DNA of 64,000 nucleotides from Typha latifolia (taxonomy: Eukaryota > Streptophyta > Magnoliopsida > Poales > Typhaceae). Made by a program: the position numbers and the translations under genes. This document shows positions 21,455-33,931 of this stretch, in pieces (positions within the stretch are counted from its first letter, which is position 1; each line of letters begins with the position of its first letter). The stretch lies in assembly GCA_019914945.1 (NCBI GenBank), contig CM034111.1, positions 5,270,001-5,334,000 of the forward strand. The letters are read 5' to 3'. Below the pieces are notes generated by a model. It saw only the letters and a list, made by a program, of their open reading frames with translations. It was not told the origin of the DNA and ran no database searches.

Positions 21455-22037
21455 ACTTATCCTGATATGTTTAGGAACTAGCATGTTCCAGGATAGTGAC
21501 TAGTGATCTTTATCGATTGCATATATTTAGTAACTCATGGTAAGTTATTTCAACAAGCATATTGTTATTGCTAGCAAATATAAGCATACATTAGATATGC
21601 ACATGTGATTTCATTATTTTAGATTGTATGGATCCGTCGCTGGGCTATGAGCTCACCACCTCTTGGTGGTATTATTTTAGGGGACACAGGTGCGGGTAGC
21701 GAGGAGTAGCTGTTTTTCTTTTTCACTATGTCTATTAGTTGTATTAAGCCCCTGCAAGGGCGTTATGGTTGACAATGTATTTTGGACCTTAGTATTGTAT
21801 TTTGGATGTGTATCTAGAAGGCTTATTGTGGCCTGTGGAATTTGTATCCGGACTCTTATGGTTGAGTTTATTTATGGTATGAACTTGTACTGTTGTGTGC
21901 CTTGTGGAATCCTATTACTGACAGGTCATGTGATGCACCACGTGGGGGGATTTACTCACGTGGTTTACACGTGTATTTGGAGGTTTGGGTATTTCATTAG
22001 TGACCACAAAGAATGTTGATATAAATTTGGTGTTATA

Positions 22038-22630
22038 CTAAGACTTAATCACACGGTGATATGTGCAAGTGGTGTAGTTATCAACATCATCAATCATACG
22101 ACATATACATCAAAGTTATCACACCCTATAAATGCACCAATAATCTAGACATAATTATGAAACAGTAACAAAAAATAATTATGCTGGCTAGTAAATAAAT
22201 ATTTCAATATGCATGACATGAATGTAATAAACCATAAAGTAAAATGTTGCTTCAATATTACACTACTCCTAAACTACGAAGAATTCACTTGCGTGACACC
22301 GCTTCCCAGTTATTGGCTTCAACAGCGCCACAGGATAATCCTCGCATGATACTGAATCTACCACGATAACGAAATAATAAAAATATAAACACAAACATAC
22401 CTACCACTAATTAATTAAATAATCCTACAAACAATTGCTATAGGATTGGATATGTCCACTTAAGAATTCTTATGTTTATTATTCAAGTAGAATTGGTAGA
22501 TTTGCATGAAGCTCGAGTACGACATGTGCCAAACACGTAGGCCCACAAGCACGGTGTGAGCTAGAAAGTCCAACTCATGTACTAGTCACTTGAGGATAAA
22601 GTGTCGGAAGCGTGGTGGACTGTCACGATC
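22038..22630. other. Unclassified LTR-like sequence
   Basis: No coding frame or recognised ends. It probably continues the repeat interrupted at 19448. Confidence 0.35.
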
Positions 22631-23130
22631 CGACCACGGGGGTCGAGTCAGTTAGGTTGACTTGAATCGAGTTTAGTTGTTGCTTTCACTTATCACTTTT
22701 AGACTTGAATTAAAGTAGATAACATGTGTATGGACCCAGCCTACTGATTATTATTTATTTGGGATTATGAAATCGTGCAATGAATATAGAGTTTAGTTAA
22801 TTTTATTATCTTTCTTTTATCGTTTAATCATTATTTACTTTCCTAGGAGTAGATCTTAACCTTAGAAACTCTACCAAGCTACAAAACTCTAATCCACAGC
22901 TCCCATGAAGAACCAGGGTCGTCCTCCACTGTCTCTTGGTCGTCCACCTCCCTCCGATGACTGCCACAATGTTGGGTAAACCATTTCAGCCCCGATCCCT
23001 TCTCTCACCCTTTTGGCCATAACATTTTGCTCCGATCCCAAATCCCTAACACATGAGGCTTCCAAATAAAAAATTTATAATTTTTCTACGAATGGATCAT
23101 TCCAGATCTGGTTCATAATAGACTAACACT
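22631..23130 (+). mobile_element. Family D-like LTR fragment
   Basis: From about 22790 it matches the LTR tail at 61500-61800 in order: 'TTTCCTAGGAGTAGATCTTAA', gene-free C-rich words, then 'CACATGAGGCTTCCAAAT'. No coding part is attached. Confidence 0.5.
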
Positions 23131-23325
23131 CTCAGACTTTATGATTCCCCCTATTTCTCATTAGTTGATAAAATCACATTAAAAGCTCAAATCAAGCAAC
23201 AAGGAACATTAATATTCATTAACTAACTCAAATCATCCCAAAGTTGTCTATGAGCAATAAAATTTGTACCAGCATATATCTCTAAAATAAGCCAATGAGT
23301 CATACCAATAGTACCTAGAAGCGCT
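23131..23325 (-). pseudogene. LINE 4 endonuclease scrap
   Basis: The minus strand reads 'IYAGTNFIAHRQLWDDLS' near 23215-23270 and 'LNVILSTNEK' near 23160, the spacing expected between two conserved blocks of plant LINE endonucleases. Both ends are lost. Confidence 0.6.
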
Positions 23326-23360
23326 TAAAGAGTATCATGTCATAAATGAGTATGTACATG

Positions 23361-23816
23361 TGTTATGGTCTCAGTTTCAATAGGGAATATTTGGATGGAA
23401 GAGAGAATAGAAGAAGAGGGAGAAGTGGGCCTTCCCTAATGGTCTAGGGTGGTAAGCCAATCGAGAAAGTTAGAGGCAACATAGCCATGGCTGGAGAGAA
23501 TGAGAGAGGAGCGAAGAAGATTTAGGAAAAAAACTCAATTCATTCGATAACCATCATAAGGTGGTCTTCCATATATTTAGAGGCTAACCTAACAAGCAAA
23601 ATAGTCAAAAGATAGCCCTAAAAACAATGCAGTTTCGCTGATCATGTTCGAACGAGGTCGAGCGCGTTCGAACTATCTAAATGTGTTCTCTGTTTTTGTG
23701 AACGTATGCAAGCGTTCAAACGGGGCGTTCGAATGCGACAGTCAAATTTTTTTTTATTCTTTGAAAATAAAAGAGAGACAGGTTGAGACAACTAGGTCCA
23801 ATCCCTAGTCATATCA
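23361..23816 (-). repeat. 3' LTR of the minus-strand gypsy element
   Basis: 456 bp ending CCATAACA on the minus strand. It has the palindrome array at 23645-23735 and a TATA-like 'CTCTAAATATATGG' near 23573. Confidence 0.88.
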
Positions 23817-26588
23817 ATACACCATGCTTTCGCCACTTTGTCCTCAAGGTGTGAAATTGGAGAAGAGATCAATGATGTTCGACTCAATCTCCCATGTAGA
23901 CTCGTCGAACGATCGGCCTAGCCACTCCACCAGGATCTCTCTCTCTAGTCGTCCTCTTTGCCATCTCCTATGTCTAGCCAATACTCGAACTAGCTCCAGA
24001 ACTCTCATCTCCTCAATTGGCTATGGTATATCCCAACTCACCATCTGGTTGACACCTACTCAAGCTCACAATCGGGACACATGGAATACGGAATGCACCC
24101 GTGACCCCTTCGAAAGCTCCAACCTGTACGCGACGGGGCCAACTCGCTCCAATAGACGAAAGAGCCCAAAGTAGCAGTGCGCCAACTTTTGGTTGCACAT
24201 CAGTCTTAGTGTCACCTGCCGATATGGCTGAATGTGCACGAACACAAGACCTCCTACCGCGAACTCCAACTTGCAGTGTCGGCAATAGTAAACTTACTTC
24301 ATGCGGTTCTGTGCCGCTGCCATGTGAGTCCTAAGCCTCCGTAATATCGCATCTCGATCGACCAACTCTAGATCAACATTCATCCTCACTGCTGTCGCCT
24401 TTGGGTCATATATTTGTAGGGAAGATTGGGGTCTGCCATACATTGCCCCAAAAATTGCCATCCCTATGATGGTGTGAAACGTAGTGTTGTATGACCACTC
24501 TGCCCAGGGAAGGTAATCGCGCCAACTCCTTGGCTACTCTTTGACGAAGCACCGCAAATACTGCACAATTCTCCAGTTAACCACCTTAGTTTGGCTATCT
24601 GTCTAAGGACGGTAGGTTGAACTAAGGTTTAATCGGGTCCCCTGAATTATGAAATACTTTGTCCAAATGTCACCGATGAAGACTCTATCATGGTCGGACA
24701 TGATTGAGCGTGGCACACTATGAAGCTTGGTCACGTCGCGCACGAACACCTCTACAACTGTCTTTGCCTAATATGGGTGTGCCAAGGCTGAGAAGTGAGC
24801 ATATTTGCTTAGCCTGTCTATCACGACGAAGATGATAAAATACTCCCTCACTGGCGGTAGCCCCTCAATGAAGTTCATGGAGATATCCTCCCAAATGTGC
24901 TTCGGAATGGGCAAAGGTTGTAGTAGTCTAGCCGGCCTTAATGAATCGGTCTTAGCTCGCTAACAAATATCACAATCCCACATGAATCTCTTCGGCTCCT
25001 TCTTCATTCCAGTCCATGTACAACTCTGGGAGAGCCTCTTTTAAGTCCTCAAGAGGGCCTCGCGTCTCGCCTCTAGTGTGGAATAGAAGAAATCCATGAG
25101 TCGCCTCCGCAAGGCATCGTCTACAGGTACCCGAATGCGCCCATGGTCCCACAACAGTTCTCCTTTGCTCTTGAGCTCATGGTGGCTCATAGGGTCGCTC
25201 CGCAACTCGTGTATCAACCTAGACACCTCTAGATTTGTGGTACCTACAGTCCTCAAATTAGAAAGAAAGGGAAACATGGGTGCTGAATAAGCTGCCAGCT
25301 CGGTGGTCACGGGCTGACAGGAGAGCGAATCCGCCACCTTGTTTTCTATTCCCTTCTTGTATTGCAACTCATAGTAGTATCCTAGCAGCTTGGTGACCCA
25401 CCTCTGCTACACTGGAGTGTGAACCCGCTGCACCATAAAGAATTGCAAACTCTGCTAGTCCATTCGGATCAGAAATCGTCGCCTGATCAAGTATGGTCTC
25501 CACTTGGTTAACGCGTGCAGGATGGTGAGCATCTCTCGGTTGTATGTAGAAAGCTATTGCAACCTCCTTGATAAGGCCTTGCTGACATAAGCAATAGGCC
25601 TCCCGAACTACATAAGAACAACTCCAATACTTGCCCCGGATGCGTCACACTCGATCACAAATGGCTTTGTGAAATTAGGTAGGGCCAACACTGATACGGT
25701 CGCCATTGCAATATTTAGCTCCTCAAATGCTTTCATCACCGCCTCAGTCCACTGGAAAGCATCCTTCTTCAGCAATATGACGTGAGAGGTGCTGCAATCT
25801 TCTCACGGCCCGCTACAAATCTGCGATAGTACCCTGTCAGGCCAAGGAACCCCCGCAACTTACGCACCATCATCAGTTGCGGCCACCCAAGCATACACAA
25901 TACCTTGCTTGGGTCAGCTGCCACACCCCTCCGCTGAGATGATCTAGTCGTGGTACTCTACTCTGCGCCCTCCTAAAGGCATTTTCTTTTCTTCACCTTT
26001 AGGGAGTGATCCGCTAACAACCCCAACACTGAGGGCAGGTGAACTAAGTGCTCCTCCTAGGTCTTGCTATACACCAGGATATCATCAAAGAATACTAACA
26101 CATACTGCCTAAGGAGGGGATGGAATATGTCATTCATTAGCCACTGGAAGGTCGTCGGTGCATTCATCAACCTAAATGGCATTACCAAAAACTCATAATG
26201 CCCGTCGTGAGTCCGGAATGTCATTTTGTGGACATCCTCGGCTCACACATGAATCTGATGATAGCCGGCACGGAGGTCGAGCTTGTTAAAATATGATACT
26301 AATGTCAACTCGTCCAGTAGCTCCTCTATGACTGGTATAGGGCACCGGTCCTTGACGATGATAGCATTCAGCACACGATAGTCCACACAAAAATGCCAAC
26401 TCTCATCCTTCTTTTGCACCAGCAGCATTGGTGAGGAGGAGGAACTCCAACCAGGCTAGATAATGCCCTGCTCTAGCATCTCAGCAATTAATCTCAATAT
26501 CTCCACTTTCTCGATGTGAGGATAATGTTAGGGTCGAATGCTGGTTGGTTCCACCCCTGGAATGTTCTTAATCTTGTGGTCGGCATGT
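23817..26588 (-). pseudogene. Gypsy pol: RT, RNase H, integrase, chromodomain-like tail
   Basis: Read leftwards. RT: 'LLVQKKDESWHFCVDYRVLN' and '[13 protein letters not shown]' (26243-26428), then the catalytic '[10 protein letters not shown]' near 26070-26110. RNase H: '[16 protein letters not shown]' near 25640-25690. RNase H-integrase joint: 'QYKKGIENKVADSLS' (25041-25367). Integrase: 'DRVFIGDIW' near 24670 and 'WAEWSYNTTFHT' near 24480-24520. The tail 'RVGPVAYRLELSKGSRVHSVFHV' lies near 24070-24140, and a chromodomain-like end near 23850-23920 with the pattern 'STWEIE'. Stops and frameshifts occur throughout. Confidence 0.85.
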
Positions 26589-27100
26589 TTCACGGGTAGG
26601 GGTGGCAAATCTTGACCCGACCAGATAACCCGACATGATAACCCGCCTCTTAATCGGGTTTGGGTTTAGTCTAATTGGGTTAGGGTCATAAACGAGTCAA
26701 CCCATCTAACCTGATTAATAATCGAGTCATGTTCAGGTTTATATAGCTGACCCGTTTAACCTGTTTTAAGTATACAGGTTGGGTCGGGTTGGATCAACCC
26801 GCCAACCCTTACTATATAAACTAAACTAAACCTAACCTACCTCTCACACAACCTCACCCTCACACCGATCCACCCAGTCCCAGCCGCCTCACCCTCACAC
26901 TGCCTCACCCATCTCCACCACCTCTCGCCTCTTGCCTCCTCTTGCCTCTCGAAAGCCCTATCACCATCTCGCTGCCTCTCGTCGCCTCCCCACCCCGCCT
27001 GCCTCAAATTGTCTGCCTCCCCCATCTCCCCACGCCGTCTGCCTCAGATTGCTTGTCGCCGTTATTTCCCCACATCGATAGCTCGAATCGCTCGTCGGAT

Positions 27101-27918
27101 TGATACATCTTACATGAGGCTTTTCTTACTATACTAGTTATTTAATTCAAAAAAAAATAAGGTTTCTGTATGTCACATTCGAACGCGAGAGGGGGCACGT
27201 TCGAACGCCCTTGCGAATGCCTGTAGACGTTCACATCGACAGAGAACGCAAATTGTGCATTTGAACGCGATCGGCCACGTTCAAACACCTGCTTCGCATC
27301 GATAAATAACGCAATTTGTGCATTCGAACACAATCGACCCCGTTCGAACGTGATCGGCAAGAATCCACTATTTCTAGGGTTAATAATTGTCATTTTTGGC
27401 TTGTTTGGTTAGCCTCTTAAGGTGTGGATAGCAACCAAAATATTATGATTAATGAATATTGAATTCTATCTTTTTCTATCCTCTCTACCCTAATCTCCCT
27501 TCCCCTTCCCTCAGGCCCTAGCCGTGCACCATCTCGACGTTAGTGATCTTCTAACCTCCCTTGTCTATCAAGTCCTCCCTCCTCCTTGGGATCTCGGCCA
27601 CTTCTCCCCCTTCATCCTTATCCCCTAAACTCCAAAAACTATCAACCCTCATCTTCATTATCATCCCTAATCTTATCATCACCTCCACCTGTCACCACCA
27701 TCATCACCCCCACATTTCCATCTCAGTTTCAGTCTGAATCTGCGAAGGGCATAAATACCAAAAACATAAATCAGGAAGTTACGAATCGACTACTCCTGAT
27801 TTATAATAATCTGACTACGGTAGAATATCTGGTGAATTTTTTCTCTTAGTTGCATGGGCTAATTTCCTGCAACCGATCCAGATCTTGAAGAGAATGTTCC
27901 ATTCTTACGACTGATCTC
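27101..27918 (+). mobile_element. Family A LTR inside the hAT element
   Basis: It starts TGATACATCTTAC and carries a palindrome array at 27175-27355 followed by the C/T-rich leader words of the 53174 LTR. The right end is decayed near 27918. No internal region is attached, so it is likely a solo LTR. Confidence 0.7.
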
Positions 27919-28019
27919 CTCACGTCGTCATCACCCTTCGGATCTCCGCACTCCTAACGCCATCGTCACCCGTCAAATCTCCTCATGCCGACACTTCCTG
28001 ACGTGAGGTCTAAGAAATC

Positions 28020-28140
28020 AGCTTTTATTCTGTATAAATCATCTTTTATTCTATATACATCGTCTTTTATTCTGTATAAATCATCTTTTAGTCTGTAAAT
28101 ATACATCTTTTATTCTGTATATATCATCTTTTCTTCTGTA
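28020..28140 (+). repeat. Minisatellite of about 25 bp
   Basis: Five or six copies of ATCATCTTTTATTCTGTATA with small changes, inside the hAT element. Confidence 0.8.
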
Positions 28141-28559
28141 ATATACAAACGAGTATAAAAGCTATAGCCTATCTTGACTTTCAATCCATCTATTTAGTTT
28201 AGTTTTAGTTTAGTTTAGTGTCCGGTGCTTTTTGTACTCAAATTTCTTATACATCTATGCTAATTAGATTTGTGTTGAATGTTCTTATTGGTTTGGTGTA
28301 CTTGTTTTTTGTTTTTGGGTATTTCTTTAGGAGCTTCTTTTGAAATAAAATGGACAGCAAAATTGGTGGATGTAAGTTTTTGGGTATTTACATATAATAA
28401 TCAGCATAGTTATGAAGTTGCCAGAATAAGAAATAGGCAAGTTTTTCTTGTTGAAAATAGAAGAAAATCATGCAGCCTAATGTGAATACTAGTTTATGAT
28501 GCCATTTTTAAGTGCATGCTTTCAATTTTAGTATACATAGATCTAGAAATAATTTGGGA

Positions 28560-29160
28560 GTCTTGTGCATAGTTATTTTGCAGTGACAGTTTTGAAACGA
28601 TAGATGTTTTATTCCACTTGATTTGTTGAAGGAGCTTTATTTATCATCCATAATAGTTATTTTGCGGTGACAGTTTTGAAATGATAGATGCTTTATTTAT
28701 TATGTATAATAACTAGGGAAACATACATCCTAATTTCTTTGTTATCTTCTATTCCGCTTGATTTATCATGTATAACAAATGCTTTATTTATTTCTCTATA
28801 TTCTCTATCTTAGTTAACATTCTTTTTTGTTTTTGTTTTTGTTTTTTTCGACATGGTCGTGATCTTTGGATAATAAAATGGAGGGCCCAATGCTATTATT
28901 TTCTCTATTTTTAACTATTTACGGTTTGTAATATATTATGAACTTGAAATTATGTTATAACTGTCATGAGATTACAACTATTGGCAGTTTGTAATAGAAG
29001 ATGTAGCATTCTCTTTTGCTTTTGTTTTTTTCTGACAGGTCGTGATCTTTAGATGATAAAATGGAGGGCCCAATGCTATTATTTGCTTTTTTTTACTATT
29101 TGCAGTTTGTAATATATTATGAACTTGAAATTATGTTATAATTGTCATGAGATTGTTAGG
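28560..29160 (+). repeat. Direct duplications within the hAT element
   Basis: A block at about 28565-28615 recurs at about 28650-28705 ('TAGTTATTTTGCAGTGACAG'). A longer block at 28845-28975 recurs at 29030-29155 (each contains 'AAAATGGAGGGCCCAATGCT'). Confidence 0.8.
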
Positions 29161-29619
29161 TTTGTAAGTTCTAAGTTGAAATTAAAATTAGTACCTAAAT
29201 TTATTTACTCAATGTCGAATGTTGGTAGTTGAATTAGAATATATATTTCTGTTGAATTGAATTTATGGTAGAATATTTAGAATTGAATTTTATATAGGGT
29301 TAATAATACTTTCTTATTCATGTTATTGTGTTGTCGTGTCGTGTTAATACGGTCCATTTATTAAACAGGTTAAATAAGTCATGTTAATGTGTCGTGTTAA
29401 CACGAACCATTTCTTAAATGGGTTAGGCGGGTCGTATTAAGACAACTCGTTTATTAAACAGGTTAGACGGGTCATGTCGTATTACCCGTTTAATAATCTG
29501 GTCATATTCGTGTTTACTAAATGTAACCCGTTTATTAATCGAATTGTGTTTGTGTGAGGATAATGTCGACCAGACCCAAATCCACTTAATCCAACCCAGT
29601 TGCCACCCCTACTCACTAG

Positions 29620-30301
29620 TGGTAGTCTTTATGGAACCTCAAATAGGGTAGCAAAGTTAGTCAACAAAACCTTTAAATCATCACGTATACCTGAGCTAGG
29701 AAGGGCCTCAAGCTTAGTAGGCGCAATCTGGAGGAAGTATGATGGCTCGCCAACTCAAGGAGCTCCAATCTATGGCTGAAGAATAGGGCTCCGCTTTGTT
29801 CAAACCTCATCAAGTCGTATGACCCGTCCTTCTTGTCGAAATGTGAACCGCATCTGTGAAAAGTCAAAGGTCAATGGGCCAAGGCTCTATAGCCATTAGG
29901 TACCCAAGACCATGTCTGCTCCTCAGAGAGCCAATGGATACAAGTCCACGATGAAGTTGTGGCCTTGCACCCGAATGGAGACTCCTGCATATGCTGTCAA
30001 CCTAGAGTTTGGTGCCGTCGCCGATAGTTACCTTGAAGCCAATAGTGGGTTCCACTCGAGTCCGATCCTCTACATGAGTTGCTCGTCCAAGAAATTGTGC
30101 ATGCTCCCTGTGTCTATGAGAAGATGCACGCACTGTTTCTTGACTAGCCCATCCACCCGTAGGGTCTTTAGGGCACTCGTGCTTGAGTATACGTGCATGG
30201 AGATCTCGGCCGGTACATCCTCCTCTAGCTCGTCGTATACCTCCTTCTCAGTCCCCTCAGACACCAAGTCATCACCATCAACCTCTTCCGTGTCCTCCTC
30301 A
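29620..30301 (-). pseudogene. Gypsy aspartic protease and linker
   Basis: At 30070-30267 the minus strand encodes the retropepsin site 'LLIDTGSMHNFLDEQL' (DTG catalytic triad) after an acidic leader. Protease would process Gag-Pol. The frame breaks downstream at 29673-29900, where RT N-terminal linker residues remain. Upstream, the LTR begins almost at once (30301), so gag has been deleted. Confidence 0.82.
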
Positions 30302-30795
30302 TAGGGAATATTTGGATGGGAATATTTGGATGGAAAGGAGAATAGAAGAAGAGGGAGAAGTGGGTCTTCCCTAAGGGTCTAAGGTGATAAGCTAATCGAG
30401 AAGGTTTAAGGCAGCATAGCCGTGGTAGGAAGAAAAAGAGAGAAGGAGAGAAGAAGATTTGGGGAAGAAACTCAGTTCATTCGATAACAATCATAAAATT
30501 CCTTCCACATATTTAGAGCCTAACCTAACAAGCATGATAGTCAAAAGATAGTTCTAGAAACAATGCAGTTACGCCGATCGTGTTCGAACGGTGTCGAGAG
30601 CGTTCAAACGGGCTAAATGCATTCTCTATTTTTGCGAACATACGAAGGCGTTCGAAAGGAGTGTTCGAACGCAACCTTCCTACGTTTGAATGCGACTTTT
30701 CCTACGTTTGAACTCAATAGTTAGAAAAAAAATTATTCTTTGAAAACAAAAGAGAGACAGTACGAGACGACTAGGTGCAGTCCCTCGTCATACCA
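30302..30795 (-). repeat. 5' LTR of the minus-strand gypsy element, 3' end deleted
   Basis: It is colinear with 23381-23816 but stops at the 'TAGGGAATATTTGG' point, 20 bp short of the LTR end, and is fused to the protease region. The words 'GGGAATATTTGGATGG' are duplicated at the joint. Palindrome array at 30575-30715. Confidence 0.82.
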
Positions 30796-32981
30796 ACATG
30801 TATCCTCAATAATATATAAATATATAATAAGTATTTTTTTTTCATAAATAAGCATGGACATATATCATCAACAATATATATAGAGTAATCATACTATAAA
30901 TTCATCAAATATATCAACATATGATGCATACCTACAATGTCTATGCTATAATAATTTCAAATGCAACCACATATGATGCATAATGATCACTTAATAATTA
31001 TGTATATCAACATACAAATCAATGTATTTCTTAATATTTTAATCATTAGTATCAATTCTAAATGACATCGTCATATTAGACCATCGTGCATGGCCCACAC
31101 CCGACACGTAATTTTACAATCTTACCTCAGAGCATACCCTGCCATATGTTAAAGGCATCTCAGTCATAATCAAATCCTACCATACGGTAAGGGTATATCA
31201 ACATCAATCCAGATCAAGTACCCACTAGCTAATAAAAATTACATATGCTCTAGCGAACGACATGTATTCGATTATTTGTGCACATCATACTCAACTGACC
31301 TCGGATGTAGGTCACAATATATCGCATATCAATGACCATTATTTGTGCACATCATACTCAACTAACCCTAGCGCCTACTCGGGTATCCTCATGCTTTTAT
31401 TATTAACTTTAATATGACTTTATGAATTCCTTCTAAATAACAGATCATGTGCATTTATCTAGTACTATAATAAAATATGCATATCAAGAATTCAGGTGGT
31501 AAGGAAGTCAAAGAAAATATGATACAAAACAATTTCAATCATATATCTATCATATGCATACTCATGATGAGTTCAACTTGATAAATAAAATATAAATACT
31601 ATTATATATCTCCAATCAATTCTATATTATTTGCATACCCATGTCCCAGATCAACCTAACAAATGAATATAAAAGTATGCTCATATTTAATTATCTTTAT
31701 ACAGGATCATATAATCTTGTTGGAAGCCAAAATGCAATACTATATAAATACAAAATATATCCTAATTTAGAAATGTTATTTAGTAGATAAGATTACTCAC
31801 ATTTTGATCAGAATACACAAAACAAGTATCTCTCACATCCATAAACCAACTTCAACTCATCAGTGAGGTCTCAAATATAGGATTTGGGATCTAAAATTAT
31901 TTAAATAATTCGAAGTTAGCCTTTTATTAAATTAGAACTCATTTGTATAAAATATAATTATTTATTAGTTTTCTAATTACTTCTTTTAATTTTATTAAAT
32001 AACTAGATTTATACTATATATTTAATTCGGATAAAATGTCAATATGCTATTATTACAACTTATAAAGTAAGCATATAATGGTTAATATCTTTTTATACGA
32101 AAATATAAAAGGGTAAATATATATATATATTGCTTAACTAATTTGAAACTAATATAAAATAGTTTTTACTTAATTATATAAAATAATAAATAAATAAATA
32201 AATAAGCCTACTATCTCATTCTATACATAATAGTATATAATAAGCTGCTGGAATTATATATATATATATATCAATCTAATAATATATCTATATATAAGTA
32301 ATAGATATATTTATGTGTAATTGTTTATAATATAATTAATCATTAATTGTACTAATTACATTTAGCTAATAATCATATTAATGAATATATATTAAAATAA
32401 ATAGTTGTTTGAATAATATATTTTGCATTAACTAGAATACAATATATAAATAAAAGAAAAAGGAAATAAAATTCCATTTCTATAATGTTAGAGAGGGGGA
32501 GAACGAGTAAGAAGAAGAAGAAGAAAAGGAAGAGAAGAGAAGAAGAAAGATAGGGGGAGGTAGGCCGGTGCAGAGGGGACTGATTGCTACTGACTAGCTA
32601 GTGGTCGGCCTCTCGCCAGCGGCTCAGATCCGAAGAACCCGAGGCAGAGAAGAAGGGAGAGGCATCGTGGCATCCCGACGGGGCGGAGGCGCGGTCGGCG
32701 GTCCGAGATGGTCACTATCAACAATTGTGAGAGAGAGTTTGAGAGAGAGAGGGAGTTTGAAAGAGATAGAGAGAGAGAGAGAGTTTGAGAGAGATAGAAG
32801 AGTTGATGGGGGCATCCGCACTATGGCTGTGGTAGGGGCACCGTGACCAACTACCCTAGCTCGGTTGGCTAGGCCAATGGCTGGGGACACATGGCACCCC
32901 CACACACTCTCTCAATGCCAACCACACTTTGGCCAACCACGTCGTGCCATGCAAATAATATTGTTAGAGTTGGTTCTTATA
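30796..32981 (-). mobile_element. Family B3 long gypsy LTR, reverse orientation
   Basis: On the minus strand it opens near 32981, has the 'GGGGGTGCCATGTG' word near 32890, the C/T tract and an AT-rich middle, and shares 'GGATACCCGAGTAGG' (near 31380) with the LTR at 49298. It is broken at 30796 by the gypsy insertion and continues for about 35 bp at 23326-23360. The region 32100-32480 resembles 57700-57840. Confidence 0.7.
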
Positions 32982-33905
32982 GAAAAGGTGATACTCTCAC
33001 CTTAGCTTCCTTCCAACAGAGAAAAATAACCCCCAACAACTCAGCTGGAAATAGTTTTCGCCTTCCATTGGCTTCCTAACCTATGAACAAAGCTTATAGC
33101 TTTAATAGAATCTACCCTTGTTTCCTACAACAAGAATAAACAAGGATTGTATAGAACACTTAGCTCTCGACATCTGTTCAATATATCGTGCTCTGTGAGT
33201 CCTCTGCAATTCCAGATGATCACTAACATATCTAGTTGATGGGGGTGCTACGCCAGTCTCTAGTTGTCCTTAGACACCAATCTAGTTTTATTATAAGGTT
33301 CTAAGGCCTTCTTTTTGTGCCTTTTTTTGGACAATTGTTTACCACTTCGAACGACGTCGACTAATTATTGTACATTACCAGCCTCTAGCGGGAGGTGGAT
33401 GCCTCCATCTCTACCTTCTCTCACTCATCCTTAGAGGCATCAACCAAATGCCTCATCTCAAAGGGATCTAACCAAACTAGCTAAGGCTGCCTGGGCCTTA
33501 GCAATTAGATCATCTTGAGAATTAGGCAGGGGAGGGGAGGGTTCCTCTTCCATGGCGCATGGCTCAGCCAAAAGAGGGGAGCAATAGGATAGTCCTCTAT
33601 CTCAATTGATTCTACAACCGATTATTTAGGGCTATCCAAGGGTAGACCCCACTCAACCATAGGTGACGAGGACTAAGAGGAGGAAGCATCCCTAAGGGCT
33701 CCAAGCTAAGAAGCACCAAAAGTGGAAACCTAACCCAATGGGGAGGTGAGAGCAAGCTTTACGGCAAGCCACCATGAGGGTGAAGTCTCCATATGAACCT
33801 TAGAGGATAGGAAAGAGCCAGAGATGGAGTGCAAGGAGTACCAAATCCACTAGCGGTGGCCGAGGGGTGGCGTCGGTCGCACCTCACTTTGGCCTAAGGT
33901 TGCCC
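32982..33905 (-). pseudogene. LINE 3: ORF1 end and endonuclease start
   Basis: Near 33190-33225 the minus strand reads 'MLVIIWNCRGLTEH', the diagnostic opening of a LINE endonuclease. The following 100 residues carry stops. Upstream, to about 33900, is an acidic and basic ORF1-tail-like region. It is cut at 32981 by the family B3 LTR. Confidence 0.65.
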
Positions 33906-33931
33906 AAGTCTTGAGTCACAATGGGAGATGA

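Larger units (their letters stand above)
19449..22037 (+). mobile_element. Long gypsy-type LTR, family B2
   Basis: It begins TGTAACACCCC and ends GGTGTTATA, imperfect inverted ends typical of long gypsy LTRs. No coding region of its own is present, so it is probably a solo LTR. A hairpin array (19930-20120) lies in its front part. Its rear half (about 20940-21760) recurs at 59500-60440. No clear target duplication was found (TTAGT on the left, CTAAG on the right). Confidence 0.6.
26597..29611. mobile_element. Non-autonomous hAT transposon
   Basis: It has a perfect 12-bp terminal inverted repeat TAGGGGTGGCAA at 26597 and its complement ending at 29611. Candidate 8-bp target copies are TTCACGGG (26589-26596) and CTCACTAG (29612-29619), five of eight bases identical. 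Subterminal regions are full of short 'GGGTT'/'ACCCG' words (26630-26810 and 29340-29580), as common in plant hAT elements. No transposase frame is visible. It splits the gypsy protease-RT linker, and itself carries a family A LTR. Confidence 0.85.
23361..30795 (-). mobile_element. Ty3/gypsy chromovirus-like element with nested hAT
   Basis: Inverted-orientation element whose minus-strand LTRs start TGATATGACTAGG (23816) and TGGTATGACGAGG (30795). It is flanked by ACATG at 23356-23360 and 30796-30800, a perfect target duplication. Removing it joins two parts of one family B LTR (30796-32981 and 23326-23360). Order on the minus strand: 5' LTR, protease, linker, [hAT], RT, RNase H, integrase, chromodomain-like end, 3' LTR. 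Gag, the primer site and the last 20 bp of the 5' LTR are deleted. Many stops show it is inactive. Confidence 0.9.

Noticed and set aside
19444..22042. Target duplication of the family B2 LTR
   Set aside because: Flanks TTAGT and CTAAG do not match in direct orientation at the chosen ends.
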